NCBI RefSeq assembly: GCF_007954265.1
Contig: NZ_VOLS01000009.1
Coordinates: 1-64,000 of the forward strand
Direction: 5' to 3'
Source: Colwellia sp. C1TZA3
GTDB lineage: Bacteria > Pseudomonadota > Gammaproteobacteria > Enterobacterales > Alteromonadaceae
Length of the DNA stretch: 64,000 bases
Part shown: piece after piece, positions 48,048 to 58,813 of the stretch
Layout of the letters: the number at the start of each line of letters is the position of its first letter
Position numbering within the stretch: position 1 is the stretch's first letter
Made by a program: the position numbers and the translations under genes
Notes under the pieces: generated by a model
Seen by the model: only the letters and a program-made list of their open reading frames with translations
Databases searched by the model: none
What the model was told of the DNA's origin: nothing

Positions 48048-48665
48048 ATGTTTACCGGTATAGTGCAATCACAAGCTGAAGTAATTGCGATAATGAGTAA
48101 AAATAATGCGATAAGATTAAAAATCGCCTTAGAAAGCGCGCTAATAGCTAACCTTGAAGTTGGTGCCAGTGTGGCGATAAATGGTGTTTGTTTAACGGCT
48201 GTTGAGTTTGGCCACTTAAGTAAAGACAGTAGTTTTATAAGTTTTGATGTTATTGATGAAACCTTACGGGTGTCTAACCTGGCGGATATTAAATTGGGCA
48301 CACAAGTCAATGTTGAGCGCTCATTAAAAATTGGTGATGAAATTGGTGGTCATATGCTCAGTGGTCATGTGCATACTCAAGCTGTTTTGGCTAAGCGTAT
48401 CGATAGTCAGGACAACTGTAGTTTAAGTTTTACCTTAGCGCCTGAATATAAAAAGTATGTATTTGCCAAAGGCTTTATCAGTATTAATGGCATTAGTTTA
48501 ACGCTAGGGGCTGAAGTAGGGGAGCTGTTTTCGGTCTATCTGATACCTGAAACCTTGGCGCGCACCAATTTACAAAATGCAGTGATTGGCGATAAAGTTA
48601 ATATTGAAATTGATCAGCAAACCATAACAATTGTCGAAACAATTGAACGTATGAAGTTAAGCTAG
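48048..48665 (+). CDS. ribE: Riboflavin synthase, alpha subunit
   Basis: A 205-residue enzyme that makes riboflavin from two lumazines. Two tandem lumazine-binding barrels are seen. The first starts MFTGIVQSQAEVIAI and has GASVAINGVCLTAVEFG; the second starts near SGHVHTQAVLAKR and has FISINGISLTLGAEV. Length matches E. coli RibC/RibE (213). It is divergent from norM. The short leader leaves no room for an FMN riboswitch. Confidence 0.96.
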   Translation: MFTGIVQSQAEVIAIMSKNNAIRLKIALESALIANLEVGASVAINGVCLTAVEFGHLSKDSSFISFDVIDETLRVSNLADIKLGTQVNVERSLKIGDEIGGHMLSGHVHTQAVLAKRIDSQDNCSLSFTLAPEYKKYVFAKGFISINGISLTLGAEVGELFSVYLIPETLARTNLQNAVIGDKVNIEIDQQTITIVETIERMKLS

Positions 48666-48765
48666 CATTAGTTTTACGTGATTATTTGTTATTTTTTATA
48701 TGTAAATGTGACTTGCTAGTATTCACCTAAAGTACAGCTAGCGCTCTGGCTAGCTGTTGGTTAAT

Positions 48766-48929
48766 TACACTAAGTTGGTTAATTACCTGTTCACTTTTGA
48801 TGGTTAAAATGAAAAACTACGACGGTATAAAGTTTATAAGTAAAATAACTACTGACTTAATTTTATACCTTATATTTATTAATTTTTCCTCATAAAAAAG
48901 GTGATCACTTATTTAATCAAATTGGCTTA
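48766..48929 (-). repeat. Degenerate family B element
   Basis: Aligns with family B along its whole length (TAAGTTGGTTAATTACCTGT ... GTGATCACTTATTTAATC) with many changes, and the ends have lost TACC/GGTA exactness. It is an old copy. Together with AT-rich flanks it fills the 48666-49001 gap. Confidence 0.65.
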
Positions 48930-49001
48930 ATATTTAGCTGGGGTAAAGTAGCTAGGGTAATAGTCAAGTTAGCTAACTATAAATTTTAACCAAGCGAATG
49001 T

Positions 49002-49208
49002 TTAAAAAAACTGTTCATTATCGCTACCAACACCCAATAGAATCTTTTGACGATACTCGTCAATATGTAAATTTAAATGCATCTCCATACAACAAGCCGG
49101 GCACTCTTCATAATAATCTTGATCACCTGCACTAGTGTCTAAATCCAGACGAATAGAGTGGCCGCAATGTGGGCATTCAATACGTTGTTCTTTAATATCA
49201 TGGGGCAT
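49002..49208 (-). CDS. CPXCG-motif cysteine-rich protein
   Basis: A 68-residue protein with two Cys-rich knuckles, CPHCG and CPACC, in the order expected for the CPXCG family of small putative zinc ribbons: RIECPHCGHSIRLDLDTSAG, then YEECPACCMEMHLNLHID. The family has unknown function. The ATG has GGAGCC upstream on its strand. Confidence 0.88.
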   Translation of the reverse strand: MPHDIKEQRIECPHCGHSIRLDLDTSAGDQDYYEECPACCMEMHLNLHIDEYRQKILLGVGSDNEQFF

Positions 49209-49378
49209 AATGGCTCCTAGATTTTAAGCTTGAGGACGGGTACTTTTTAGTATGAACACTTTTAGTTAAAGTGCGAGTATATGAAGGTTAAATATAGCCC
49301 AAAATACTTTTCACTGTAGGTCAAAACATTGTTTAGATAAAATTTGGCACAAAGGTGTTGGTTATTTTATGCGTGAAA

Positions 49379-49711
49379 TTAGTCAACCTCAGTGATTAGA
49401 TTATTAATCTTATTGGGTACACCATCCCATTGCTCGGCATCAACAGGCGCAGGAATAACTTCGCTGATCACGGGCCATATTTTTGCCAATTCAGCGTTTA
49501 GCTCAATAAAGTCTTTTTGATCTTCAGGTACATCACTTTCTTGATAAATAGCGCCGACAGGACATTCAACGGGGCACAAGTCACAATCAATGCATGAGTC
49601 AGGATTAATGACTAAAAAATTAGGTCCTTGATGAAAAGCATCAACAGGGCAAACTGCGACACAATCAGTGTATTTACATTGAATACAATTATCAGTAACT
49701 ACAAATGCCAT
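49379..49711 (-). CDS. fdxA: Ferredoxin FdxA (7Fe-8S type)
   Basis: A 110-residue ferredoxin. The N-terminal half carries [20 protein letters not shown] and [16 protein letters not shown], which bind a 3Fe-4S and a 4Fe-4S cluster in this family. The C-terminal 45 residues ([20 protein letters not shown]) are the usual helical tail. It is probably a soluble electron carrier; the partner is unknown. It is divergent from the FAD oxidoreductase gene, whose electron donor it might be (inference). Confidence 0.95.
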   Translation of the reverse strand: MAFVVTDNCIQCKYTDCVAVCPVDAFHQGPNFLVINPDSCIDCDLCPVECPVGAIYQESDVPEDQKDFIELNAELAKIWPVISEVIPAPVDAEQWDGVPNKINNLITEVD

Positions 49712-49894
49712 TTTATTTCGCTTATTTTATCTTATTGAGCTATCAGATCGACTAGCATTGTTACTATGAAAGGTCGGATCATACCTAGCTTATAAACAAA
49801 TTCAATTATTGTTTTAGCTTTGTATTTGGTATCGCTAGTACTATCAGGTAAAATAGCGCCAATTTTTACCCTAGTCTCGCTTTGGATACACGAT

Positions 49895-51541
49895 ATGTTG
49901 CGTTTAACTAACGTCAAATTACCACTAAACCATCAACCGGAAGAATTAGAGCAAGTTATTCTTGCAACATTAAAAATCACCGCTGAGCAGCTTACCCGTT
50001 TTTCAATCTTTAAACGTGGTTACGATGCACGTAAAAAGAGTAACATCATTTTGATGTATACCTTAGATGTAGAAACAACAAAAAATGAACAGCTTATTGC
50101 TGAGCATGTAAATGATCAAAATATTAAACTTAGCCCTGATACAAGTTATAAGTTTGTTGGCCAAGCACCCGAACATTTAACTGAGCGCCCAGTAGTTATT
50201 GGTATGGGACCTTGTGGTTTATTTGCAGGTTTACTGTTAGCACAAATGGGTTTTAAACCTATTATTTTAGAGCGCGGTAAAGAAGTACGCCAGCGTACTA
50301 AAGACACTTTTGGCTTTTGGCGGAAAAAAATTCTTAATACTGAGTCCAATGTGCAATTTGGTGAAGGTGGTGCTGGTACATTTTCTGACGGCAAACTCTG
50401 GAGCCAAGTTAAAGACCCGAAGCACTATAGTCGCAAAGTATTACATGAGTTTGTTGACGCCGGTGCGCCGAGTGAAATTCTATACGTCAGTAAGCCACAT
50501 ATTGGTACTTTTAAATTGGTCACCATGGTTGAACAAATGCGGGCAGAGATTCACCGTCTTGGCGGCGAAGTGCGTTTTGAGCAACGTGTAGATGACATTC
50601 ATTTTACTGAAACAGAAGATAACAACGGAAACCGGCAAGTTACCGGTTTAACTTTATCGACAGGTGAAGTCATAAACACAAAACACATCGCTTTGGCTAT
50701 TGGCCATAGTGCACGTGATACTTTTACTATGTTGTATGAAAAAGGTGTTTTTATAAAAGCTAAGCCATTTTCTGTTGGTTTTAGAATTGAGCATGAACAA
50801 TCAGTGATTGACGATGCCCGGTTTGGCAAAAACGCTGGCAACCCTATTTTAGGTGCGGCGGATTATAAACTTGTTCATCATTGTAAAAATGGCCGTTCAG
50901 TTTACAGCTTTTGTATGTGCCCAGGCGGTACAGTCGTCGCAGCGGCATCAGAACCAGGACGTTTAGTCACTAATGGCATGAGCCAATATTCACGCCATGA
51001 ACGTAATGCAAATAGCGCTATTGTTGTGGGGATTTCACCCGAAGATTATGACGAAAATGGCAGTAAAGACAATGTGCTTGCGGGTATTGAGTTTCAACGT
51101 CGGTTAGAAGAGGAAGCCTTTAAATTGGGTGGCGAAAACTATGATGCACCCGTGCAATTAGTGGGTGACTTTCTTGCTGGACGAAAAAGTGGTGAGCATG
51201 GTGTTGTAGCGCCATCTTATAAACCTGGGGTTAAATATTGTGACTTGAGTAAAATTTTACCTGCTTACGCTACTGAAGCTATTCGTGAAGCATTACCGGC
51301 ATTTGAACGTAAAATCAAAGGCTTTTCGATGGCTGATGCAACACTAACCGCTGTTGAAACACGTACCTCGTCGCCAATCAGTATTACCCGTGATAAAGAC
51401 AGTTTTGAAAGTATCAACAGCAAAGGGTTATATCCAGCAGGTGAAGGGGCAGGTTATGCTGGTGGTATTTTATCTGCGGGTATTGACGGTATTAAAGTGG
51501 CTGAAGCGATGGCACTATCAATGCTCAATAGTTATAAATAA
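49895..51541 (+). CDS. FAD-dependent oxidoreductase (COG2509-like)
   Basis: A 548-residue flavoprotein from the ATG at 49895 (MLRLTNVKLPLNHQPEELEQ; the open frame extends 25 codons upstream, but those form an implausible leader). An N-terminal helical domain of about 90 residues precedes the dinucleotide-binding VVIGMGPCGLFAGLLLAQMG and ILERGKEVRQRT. GEGGAGTFSDGKLWSQ and YPAGEGAGYAGGILSAGIDG close the FAD site. This matches a widespread bacterial family of uncharacterised FAD-dependent dehydrogenases. The reaction is unknown. Confidence 0.92.
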   Translation: MLRLTNVKLPLNHQPEELEQVILATLKITAEQLTRFSIFKRGYDARKKSNIILMYTLDVETTKNEQLIAEHVNDQNIKLSPDTSYKFVGQAPEHLTERPVVIGMGPCGLFAGLLLAQMGFKPIILERGKEVRQRTKDTFGFWRKKILNTESNVQFGEGGAGTFSDGKLWSQVKDPKHYSRKVLHEFVDAGAPSEILYVSKPHIGTFKLVTMVEQMRAEIHRLGGEVRFEQRVDDIHFTETEDNNGNRQVTGLTLSTGEVINTKHIALAIGHSARDTFTMLYEKGVFIKAKPFSVGFRIEHEQSVIDDARFGKNAGNPILGAADYKLVHHCKNGRSVYSFCMCPGGTVVAAASEPGRLVTNGMSQYSRHERNANSAIVVGISPEDYDENGSKDNVLAGIEFQRRLEEEAFKLGGENYDAPVQLVGDFLAGRKSGEHGVVAPSYKPGVKYCDLSKILPAYATEAIREALPAFERKIKGFSMADATLTAVETRTSSPISITRDKDSFESINSKGLYPAGEGAGYAGGILSAGIDGIKVAEAMALSMLNSYK

Positions 51542-51679
51542 AAGCTTTAGTGCGCTATTGTTGTTTGAGTCATCAAGACTAACAGGCCATAGTTTGGTGA
51601 TTAAATTCAACCGTAATAAGACTAAAAGTGCAGTTTAGTATTTCATGCTTGAGTTTGAGTTATACGGCGTTAAAAAGTC

Positions 51680-52390
51680 TTATTGTGACTGTATTTCTTG
51701 AATATTACTCTTAACTTGTTGTTGCCACTTACTTTTAGGTAATTGGCGTTGGATATTATGTAGTGTGGTCCAAATGCCGTTAAGTGTGATGGGTTTGGTT
51801 AACCATAGTGGAACATTACCTTTAGGGTCAACCATAAACTGGTAGGTTATTGCTATGCGTTTGTTGTCCAGCGGCACTATCGTCCAATGGGCGCTGAGTA
51901 CCTTCATACGTATCACATTTTGGTTTTTTTCTATGGTATCACCGGCATCTTTAACGGCAATTTCAACTGATAGATCCTCGTTTTGCCAATAACGAGAATG
52001 GGCCACTATTTCACGTGCTGAAATTGGCCATAAGCCTTTAAATCGAGTAATAAATACATTTTCTTCACTTGAAATTTGGCTAATGCATTTAGCTGACTCC
52101 ACATTGTCAAGCCAGTGAGGAGCCAGCTTAAAATCTTCAATAAAATAAATAAAACCCGCCAAGCTTGAGTTAACCTTAGCTTGTGCCTTAATTTCAATGA
52201 CATCGTTATATTGACTAGCGCGATAAAGCACACTTAAGTCACTATTTTGCTGCCAAACTTTCCATGACGACAAAGCATTTGCTTGAACATTATGGCTTAA
52301 TAGCAGTAAGGAAATGAGTAAGGGGTAGTTCAAGCTTGTTAAATGAGTAACCAACAAAGATATACGGGTAGGGTTAGAAACTTGATGCAA
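51680..52390 (-). CDS. Exported START-domain lipid-binding protein
   Basis: A 236-residue protein with an N-terminal hydrophobic signal (YPLLISLLLLSHNVQANA) after an unusually long leader of about 22 residues; a start at a later codon is possible. The mature part resembles START/Bet v1 helix-grip proteins: SSWKVWQQNSDLSVLYRAS at the beginning, FITRFKGLWPISAREIVAHS in the middle and PKGNVPLWLTKPITLNGIWT near the end. Members bind lipids or other hydrophobic ligands. It is convergent with the FAD oxidoreductase and has no linked partner. Confidence 0.85.
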   Translation of the reverse strand: MHQVSNPTRISLLVTHLTSLNYPLLISLLLLSHNVQANALSSWKVWQQNSDLSVLYRASQYNDVIEIKAQAKVNSSLAGFIYFIEDFKLAPHWLDNVESAKCISQISSEENVFITRFKGLWPISAREIVAHSRYWQNEDLSVEIAVKDAGDTIEKNQNVIRMKVLSAHWTIVPLDNKRIAITYQFMVDPKGNVPLWLTKPITLNGIWTTLHNIQRQLPKSKWQQQVKSNIQEIQSQ

Positions 52391-52535
52391 ACAGCTATTC
52401 CTTATTGTAAAGCATTGCGGGCATAAACTGTGTTAGTGCAATAATGTGATTAATAATACCGGTTTCATTAATTATCTGTTCTACTTTATACGCAGGGGGG
52501 AACCAAATAAAAATACAAAGCATTTATTTTAATAA

Positions 52536-52695
52536 TACCAATTTGATTAATTAAGTGATCACCTTTTTCATGAGGAAAAATGGATAAATACAAGGCATAA
52601 AATTTAGTCAGTAGTTATTCACCTTATAAATTTTATAACGCTGTAGTTATTCATTTTAACCCTTAAAAATGAGCAGGTAATTAATCAACTTGGTA
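52536..52695 (+). mobile_element. Family B miniature element (full copy)
   Basis: 160-bp core flanked by TAA at 52533-52535 and 52696-52698. It is nearly identical to the copy at 20315-20474, so both are probably recent. A short related remnant (TACCGGTTTCATTAATTATC) lies upstream at about 52457. Confidence 0.88.
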
Positions 52696-52760
52696 TAACG
52701 CCGTAACTGGCTTTTTTAATCAGTAGAAATAATCAGAAAATTAGTGAGATGGGTATAACA

Positions 52761-54692
52761 CTAGTTCATTAGTTTAATTATTTTTGATGGATTGGGTTGC
52801 CATACACCAGCACCGTTATGTGCAAGATGATTTATACCTTGATTTAATACTTTATTGCCAACAATGGTTGAATTTTCAGGATGACTAATTAAAAATCCTT
52901 GAATGTATTTAACCCCTAAAGACTTTAATAATTCTAGCTGTATAACATCTTCTATGCCTTCAGCTACTATTTTTAAATCAAGTTGGTAGGCCATATCGAT
53001 GATTGATTTCAGTATTTTCTTATACTTAGTACTGCTGGTTGCTTCATTAACAAACATTTTATCAATTTTTAAAATATCGACAGGCAATGTTGCCAATATT
53101 GCTAATGAACTAAAACCTGTACCAAAATCATCAATGGCAATAAAAACACCTTCTTGACGAAGTTTCTCTAATTCTGTGATAATTTCATCTGATATATCAA
53201 GGAAGCAAGACTCGGTAATTTCAAGCATTAATGATGAAGGTGGCAGGCCAGTTTTTGCCAGTGTATCCATAATCCATTGATAGAGCGGACGATGCTTAAG
53301 TTGAATAACGGAGACATTAACCGATATTTTAGTTTTTTTCATCCCGGCGTTATACCAAGCAAACATCTGACGGCAGGCTTCATTTAATATCCAATCACCT
53401 AGTGGTAATATTTGGTTAGACTCCTCAGCAATCGGAATGAACTCTGTAGGTGAAATAACACCTTCCACTGGGTGTTGCCATCGCACAAGTGCTTCAAAAT
53501 AACTGATCACACAACCCTCAACATGAATGATAGGTTGGAAGGTTAAAAAGAAGCTGTGGTTGGATAAGGCTTGTCTCATTTCTTCTAATAAATAATGATA
53601 GCGTCTTAATTGGCTGCCCATTTCAGGAGAATATATGCGATAAACTCCTCGGCCATCTTTTTTAGCACGGTACATCGCTACATCAGCTAATTGTACTAGT
53701 GTATTAGGTTTACTTGCACTCTCAGGGTACATAGCAATACCGATACTAGCGCTAATTTTAATAGTTTTATTGCCTAAAATAAATTCACGCTCTAGCTCTG
53801 ATAAGACATATTTCGCAATATTAATAGCACACTCTGAATTTTCTATATCAAAAAGAAAAATGGTAAATTCATCACCGCCCAGTCGAGCTAAGTTTTTTTC
53901 AATACGGTTACTTGATGGGCTAAAGTTTAGTTTATTACTGCGCACAAGAGAGTTTAATCGCTCGGCAACTTGGATCAGTACTTCATCACCAAATGAATGA
54001 CCAAACGAGTCATTAACTTGTTTGAAACCATCAAGGTCAATAAATAATAGCCCACTCTTTATTTTTTCGCTCTGTGTTAATTGCTCTTCAATATGTTGAA
54101 GAAAAGTGTGGCGATTAGTTAACTTCGTCAATGCGTCACAAAAGGCACTTTGTTCAGTATCAATTTTATATTGCTTGGTATATCGTGCGATGTTTTCTAA
54201 AGCATAATTTAGATTAGCTAATACAGAATATTCTGGTTTGTATGACTGTTTTTGACCAAAGGTGTCTGCTATGCCATCAGTAATAAGACAAATATCTTTT
54301 AATTTACTGTTCTGATAATTCAAAATTAAAAAGCCAGCAATAAAACCAACTACAAGCAGTGCTAAGGAAGGATAAAGTACAGCTAATATAATATTAAATA
54401 TAATGAAGTTTAATGGCGTGACTAACCAGTTATCAGCTTTTTTTGTTACTTTAACAACCAGCTTTTGCTTATTGTTTCTGGCTAAGTTATCAATAAGTAA
54501 AATATGACTTAGATAGCCATCAACATCAGTTAACTGATGTTGGGGTAATTCATAAGCAATATCGGGTTGGCTGTGATGAAGAGTACTTATTTCTTTAGAT
54601 AAAATTGAAATAAAAAATATATAAACAATAATAAAAAATAATATAGTTAAAAGCGCGGTCGTTTGCCAATATTTAGCGGTAGATTTATTCAT
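52761..54692 (-). CDS. Membrane GGDEF-EAL cyclic-di-GMP protein
   Basis: A 643-residue signalling protein. Two membrane segments (about 12-34 and 92-125) bracket a 57-residue periplasmic loop. The diguanylate cyclase domain has LFIDLDGFKQVNDSFGHSFG and intact GGDEF; the canonical RxxD inhibitory site before GGDEF is not seen. The phosphodiesterase domain has EALVRWQHP, LEITESCFLD, DDFGTGFSSLA, KIDKMFV and VAEGIED, so the metal-binding residues are kept. Both activities are possible. No other signalling gene adjoins it. Confidence 0.95.
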   Translation of the reverse strand: MNKSTAKYWQTTALLTILFFIIVYIFFISILSKEISTLHHSQPDIAYELPQHQLTDVDGYLSHILLIDNLARNNKQKLVVKVTKKADNWLVTPLNFIIFNIILAVLYPSLALLVVGFIAGFLILNYQNSKLKDICLITDGIADTFGQKQSYKPEYSVLANLNYALENIARYTKQYKIDTEQSAFCDALTKLTNRHTFLQHIEEQLTQSEKIKSGLLFIDLDGFKQVNDSFGHSFGDEVLIQVAERLNSLVRSNKLNFSPSSNRIEKNLARLGGDEFTIFLFDIENSECAINIAKYVLSELEREFILGNKTIKISASIGIAMYPESASKPNTLVQLADVAMYRAKKDGRGVYRIYSPEMGSQLRRYHYLLEEMRQALSNHSFFLTFQPIIHVEGCVISYFEALVRWQHPVEGVISPTEFIPIAEESNQILPLGDWILNEACRQMFAWYNAGMKKTKISVNVSVIQLKHRPLYQWIMDTLAKTGLPPSSLMLEITESCFLDISDEIITELEKLRQEGVFIAIDDFGTGFSSLAILATLPVDILKIDKMFVNEATSSTKYKKILKSIIDMAYQLDLKIVAEGIEDVIQLELLKSLGVKYIQGFLISHPENSTIVGNKVLNQGINHLAHNGAGVWQPNPSKIIKLMN

Positions 54693-55227
54693 ACTTTAAT
54701 ATTCCATCATCATCAAGCCGCTACAATCTGGAATATTACTGCCACAATATTTTAGATTAACGTTAACATTAGGTTACATTTTTTATATTTTTTCATATGA
54801 TTACATTATTATACATATGAGTAACTTAATTGGGATGCCATCATATCCACACTGGTTTGTTTTATCAAGCCGTTATAGGTTTTGAACTATAATATTATGG
54901 CTAGGTAACGTAGGGGGCCTAAAAAGAAGTACCATATTACTAGTGTAATTAATGCATACAATATAAATAACATATAGATAACATTTTAATAATAAAACTG
55001 AGTAACATAAACTTACTTTTTACGCTTAATAATAGCGCCAACGCTGTACTTGAAATTTATTTTCGGTTACTCTACGGCGAAATTTTATTGCTGGTTATTA
55101 ACGCTTAAGTAACGAGATACCCAAACGTTAATGACTGAAAAGACAATATTAACAATTAATTTAATTGCCAAAATAATTTAAATCAAGTGACACTTCGTAT
55201 GTGCCACCACTGAACAAAGGAAAATAC
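54693..55227. other. Intergenic, leader of thrS
   Basis: 535 bp of AT-rich DNA between the divergent GGDEF-EAL gene and thrS. I see no RNA gene or repeat copy. It probably holds both promoters and, if ThrS represses its own translation as in E. coli, a structured leader; I could not draw an operator with confidence. AAAGGA lies 6 bp before the thrS ATG. Confidence 0.35.
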
Positions 55228-57138
55228 ATGCCTGTTATTACGCTTCCCGATGGTAGTCAACGCACTTTTGAACAAGCCGTTTCTGTAATGGCTGTCGCCT
55301 TAGATATCGGTCCTGGTTTAGCAAAAGCCACGATTGCTGGTCGCATTAACGGTGAGTTAGTCGACGCCTGTGAATTAATTACCGAAGATGCAGCGCTACA
55401 ACTTATTACCAGTAAAGATGCCGAAGGTCTTGAGATCATTCGTCACTCTTGTGCGCATTTATTAGGGCATGCTATTAAGCAGTTATATCCGAATGTTAAA
55501 ATGGCGATTGGTCCAACGATTGATAATGGTTTTTATTATGATATTGACCTTGAAGAATCAATTACTGAAGACGATTTAGTCAAACTTGAAAAACGTATGA
55601 CTGAATTAGCCCGTACTGGCTATGAAGTGGTTAAGAAAACAGGTTCATGGCAAGACGCTTACGATGCCTTTACTGAACGTGATGAAAGCTACAAATTACA
55701 AATTCTTGATGAAAATATCGAGAAAACAGACACACCTGCTTTATATCACCATCAAGAATATATCGATATGTGTCGTGGTCCTCATGTTCCTAGTATGCGC
55801 CATTGCCATCATTTTAAATTAATGAAGGTAGCGGGTGCTTATTGGCGTGGTAATTCTGACAATAAAATGTTGCAACGTATTTACGGCACCGCATGGGCTG
55901 ATAAAAAACAACTTAAAGCCTATATTGTTCGTTTAGCCGAAGCTGAAAAGCGCGATCACCGTAAAATTGGTAAAACCTTAGATTTATTCCATTGGCAAGA
56001 GGAAGCACCAGGTATGGTGTTTTGGCATAACGATGGCTGGACTATCTATACAGAGTTAGAAAAGTTTATTCGTGAAAAATTACGCGAATATGATTACGAC
56101 GAAGTTAAAGCACCGATGATGATGGATCGTAGTCTTTGGGAAAAGTCAGGTCATTGGGATAAATATGCTGATGGCATGTTTACCACTGAATCGGAAAAGC
56201 GCGAATACGCCATAAAACCTATGAACTGTCCAGGGCACGTACAGATATTTAATCAAGGGTTGAAGTCTTACCGTGATTTACCTTTGCGTATTGCCGAGTT
56301 TGGCTGTTGTCATCGTAACGAACCTTCTGGTTCTTTACATGGCCTAATGCGTGTTCGTGGTTTTACCCAAGACGACGCACATATTTTTTGCATGGAATCG
56401 CAAGTGCAAGCCGAAGTGACCAAGTGTATTGAAATGGTTTACGACGTATATAGCTCATTTGGTTTTGAAGATATAATCGTTAAGCTATCAACTCGACCTG
56501 AAAGTCGCATTGGTAGTGATGAGATTTGGGATAAAGCGGAAGCCGGTTTAGCAAAAGCATTAACTGATAGTGATATTGCTTTTGAGTATTTACCTGGTGA
56601 AGGGGCTTTTTATGGCCCTAAAATTGAATTTACCTTAATGGATTGTTTGGGACGTGCTTGGCAATGTGGTACTGTGCAACTCGATTTTGCACTGCCAGAG
56701 CGTTTAGGTGCAACTTATGTTGGTGAAAACAACGAAAAATACGTTCCAGTGATGATCCATCGTGCTATTTTAGGTTCACTTGAGCGTTTTATTGGTATTT
56801 TGATCGAAGAGTATTCTGGAAAATTTCCAACGTGGTTATCGCCAATTCAAGCAACTGTGATGAATATTACCGATAAACAAGGTCAATATTGTGAAAAAGT
56901 TGTAAAAAAACTAAAAGAAAGTGGATTTAGAGCAAAACTAGACTTGAGAAATGAGAAGATAGGCTTTAAAATCCGCGAGCACACTTTAAAGCGTGTTCCG
57001 TATTTGTTAGTCGTCGGTGATAAAGAAATGGAAACTGGCGAAATTGCGGTACGAACGCGAAGTGGTGAAGATTTAGGAACAATGTTGGTTGACGACTTTA
57101 TTGCTAAATTATCAGATGAAGTGAAAACTCGTCTTTAA
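55228..57138 (+). CDS. thrS: Threonyl-tRNA synthetase
   Basis: A 636-residue class II synthetase from the ATG at 55228, which has AAAGGA upstream; a GTG at 55201 is in frame but less likely. The TGS domain (residues 1-61) is followed by the editing domain with [15 protein letters not shown]. The catalytic core has zinc ligands in [19 protein letters not shown] and [13 protein letters not shown], and the C-terminal anticodon-binding domain ends with [15 protein letters not shown]. Length equals E. coli ThrS (642). It heads the conserved translation cluster thrS-infC-rpmI-rplT. Confidence 0.98.
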   Translation: MPVITLPDGSQRTFEQAVSVMAVALDIGPGLAKATIAGRINGELVDACELITEDAALQLITSKDAEGLEIIRHSCAHLLGHAIKQLYPNVKMAIGPTIDNGFYYDIDLEESITEDDLVKLEKRMTELARTGYEVVKKTGSWQDAYDAFTERDESYKLQILDENIEKTDTPALYHHQEYIDMCRGPHVPSMRHCHHFKLMKVAGAYWRGNSDNKMLQRIYGTAWADKKQLKAYIVRLAEAEKRDHRKIGKTLDLFHWQEEAPGMVFWHNDGWTIYTELEKFIREKLREYDYDEVKAPMMMDRSLWEKSGHWDKYADGMFTTESEKREYAIKPMNCPGHVQIFNQGLKSYRDLPLRIAEFGCCHRNEPSGSLHGLMRVRGFTQDDAHIFCMESQVQAEVTKCIEMVYDVYSSFGFEDIIVKLSTRPESRIGSDEIWDKAEAGLAKALTDSDIAFEYLPGEGAFYGPKIEFTLMDCLGRAWQCGTVQLDFALPERLGATYVGENNEKYVPVMIHRAILGSLERFIGILIEEYSGKFPTWLSPIQATVMNITDKQGQYCEKVVKKLKESGFRAKLDLRNEKIGFKIREHTLKRVPYLLVVGDKEMETGEIAVRTRSGEDLGTMLVDDFIAKLSDEVKTRL

Positions 57139-57228
57139 GCACTTTGCAAAACGAACACGTAACATTATTATTTTACCCAAGTAAGCTAATACTAGCGCTT
57201 ACTTGGTCACAACGTTCTTTGGAGGAAC

Positions 57229-57783
57229 ATGGCTATTAAAGGTGGACAACGTGGCGGGCAAAAAGAGCCGGCGCATCGTTTAAATGAGTTAATCACAGGT
57301 ATTCTAGGCAATGAAGTTCGTTTAATTAAATATGACGGCGAACCAGGTGGCATAGTTTCATTTGATGAAGCAATGGACCAAGCGGAGGACGCAGGTGTAG
57401 ATCTTGTAGAAATCAGCCCAACAGCAAAACCTCCGGTTTGCCGAGTTATGGATTACGGTAAGTTTATCTATGAAAAGGCTAAAGAGCAGAAAGAGCAACG
57501 TAAAAACCAGAAACAAATACAGGTTAAGGAAATAAAATTCCGTCCTGGTACAGATGAAGGCGATTATCAGGTAAAACTACGCAACCTGAAGCGCTTTTTA
57601 GAAGGCGGCGACAAGGTCAAGGTAACATTACGTTTCCGTGGCCGTGAAATGGCCCACCAAGAGCTTGGTCTTGAAATTCTATCTCGTGTTAAAAAAGATT
57701 TAGAAGAATTGACCGTAGTTGAGTTTTTCCCTCGTAGAGCGGAAGGGCGTCAAATGGTGATGGTCCTAGCCCCTAAAAAATAG
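57229..57783 (+). CDS. infC: Translation initiation factor IF-3
   Basis: A 184-residue IF-3 if the ATG at 57229 is used. The N domain ([20 protein letters not shown]), the linker with [20 protein letters not shown] and the C domain with [19 protein letters not shown] and [13 protein letters not shown] are complete. GGAGG lies at 57221-57225, only 3 bp from the ATG. Codons 3-6 (ATT AAA GGT GGA) align with the E. coli gene, which starts on AUU, so the ATT at 57235, 9 bp after GGAGG, may be the true start. IF-3 represses its own non-AUG start in E. coli. Confidence 0.97.
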   Translation: MAIKGGQRGGQKEPAHRLNELITGILGNEVRLIKYDGEPGGIVSFDEAMDQAEDAGVDLVEISPTAKPPVCRVMDYGKFIYEKAKEQKEQRKNQKQIQVKEIKFRPGTDEGDYQVKLRNLKRFLEGGDKVKVTLRFRGREMAHQELGLEILSRVKKDLEELTVVEFFPRRAEGRQMVMVLAPKK

Positions 57784-57962
57784 ATAATACCCGGTTTGCA
57801 AGTAGCTAAGTGTTTTTCGAAATACCTAGCTCACCGCTATTATCTTTAAGCTGGTAAACAAGGCCTACAAGCAGAGTTCGACATCTTGGCTTAATTGCTA
57901 AGCGCTGAGAAACTTTCGCCTAGTTTACTTTATATTTGGCATAACAATGCGGAGTTATTAAC

Positions 57963-58157
57963 ATGCCTAAAATGAAAACCAATAAAGGTGCTGCAAAGCG
58001 CTTTAAACAGACAGCCACAGGCTATAAATTTAAACAAGCCGGTCTTCGTCATATTTTGACTAAACGCCGTACTAAAGTTAAGCGCCATCTTCGTGCGAAA
58101 TGCATGATTTCGGCTGCTGACATCAAGTCAGTTAAAAAACTTTTACGTCACGGTTAA
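57963..58157 (+). CDS. rpmI: Ribosomal protein L35
   Basis: A 64-residue basic protein of the large subunit: [20 protein letters not shown] at the start and VKKLLRHG at the end. CGGAG precedes the ATG. The 180-bp gap after infC contains hairpin-forming sequence and is where L20 represses rpmI-rplT translation in E. coli; a similar operator is likely here but I have not modelled it. Confidence 0.97.
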   Translation: MPKMKTNKGAAKRFKQTATGYKFKQAGLRHILTKRRTKVKRHLRAKCMISAADIKSVKKLLRHG

Positions 58158-58172
58158 TAGGAGAAATAGAAA

Positions 58173-58529
58173 ATGGCAAGAGTAAAACGTGGTGTACAAG
58201 CGCGTGCACGTCACAAGAAGGTTCTAAAGCAAGCTAAAGGTTACTACGGTGCTCGTAGTCGCGTTTATCGTGTTGCTTACCAAGCTGTAACTAAAGCTGG
58301 CCAATACGCATACCGTGACCGTCGTCAACGTAAGCGTCAATTCCGTCAACTTTGGATTGCTCGTATTAACGCAGCAGCTCGTCAAAATGGTTTATCTTAC
58401 AGCCGTTTCATTAATGGCCTTAAAAAGGCTTCTATTGAAATCGATCGTAAGATCCTAGCTGACATTGCAGTATACGACAAAGCAGCTTTCACATTCTTAG
58501 TTGAAAAAGCGCAAGCTTCTTTAGTATAG
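58173..58529 (+). CDS. rplT: Ribosomal protein L20
   Basis: A 118-residue large-subunit assembly protein: [20 protein letters not shown], then [19 protein letters not shown]. It is 15 bp after rpmI with TAGGAG upstream, so it is co-translated, and it ends the operon at a strong terminator. In E. coli it also represses rpmI translation. Confidence 0.98.
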   Translation: MARVKRGVQARARHKKVLKQAKGYYGARSRVYRVAYQAVTKAGQYAYRDRRQRKRQFRQLWIARINAAARQNGLSYSRFINGLKKASIEIDRKILADIAVYDKAAFTFLVEKAQASLV

Positions 58530-58548
58530 TTTGAGAAATTAGCTCTGA

Positions 58549-58580
58549 GAAAAGGACGCCCTAGGCGTCCTTTTCTTTTA
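58549..58580 (+). terminator. Terminator of the infC-rpmI-rplT operon
   Basis: AAAAGGACGCC-CTA-GGCGTCCTTTT followed by CTTTT, 20 bp after the rplT stop. In E. coli, pheM-pheS-pheT would follow; here pheS lies 4.5 kb on. Confidence 0.93.
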
Positions 58581-58690
58581 TGTACAGGATGTACGGTCAG
58601 GTTTTTAGTTCCAGACAAAACCTAAGTACTTACATCCGTGTAAGTAATGTAGCGGTGACAGGATGTCAAGGAGCGACGATGTGAAAAAAT
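58581..58690. repeat. Family F fragment
   Basis: GTTCCAGACAAAACCTAAGT and TACATCCGTGTAAG match modules found at 10580-10610, where the same block reads GTTCCAGACAAAACCTAAGT and ACATCCATGTATG. No gene is seen between here and purC. Confidence 0.55.
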
Positions 58691-58813
58691 TGACTGAAAA
58701 TTTAGCATAAAAAAGTCACTAAAATGAACCGTTAACTAAGCGGGTTTATCCAATAGAAATCAAGCCTGTTTATTTAAAAGTTTAATTTAATTATAGGAAT
58801 TAAAGGTCTTATT

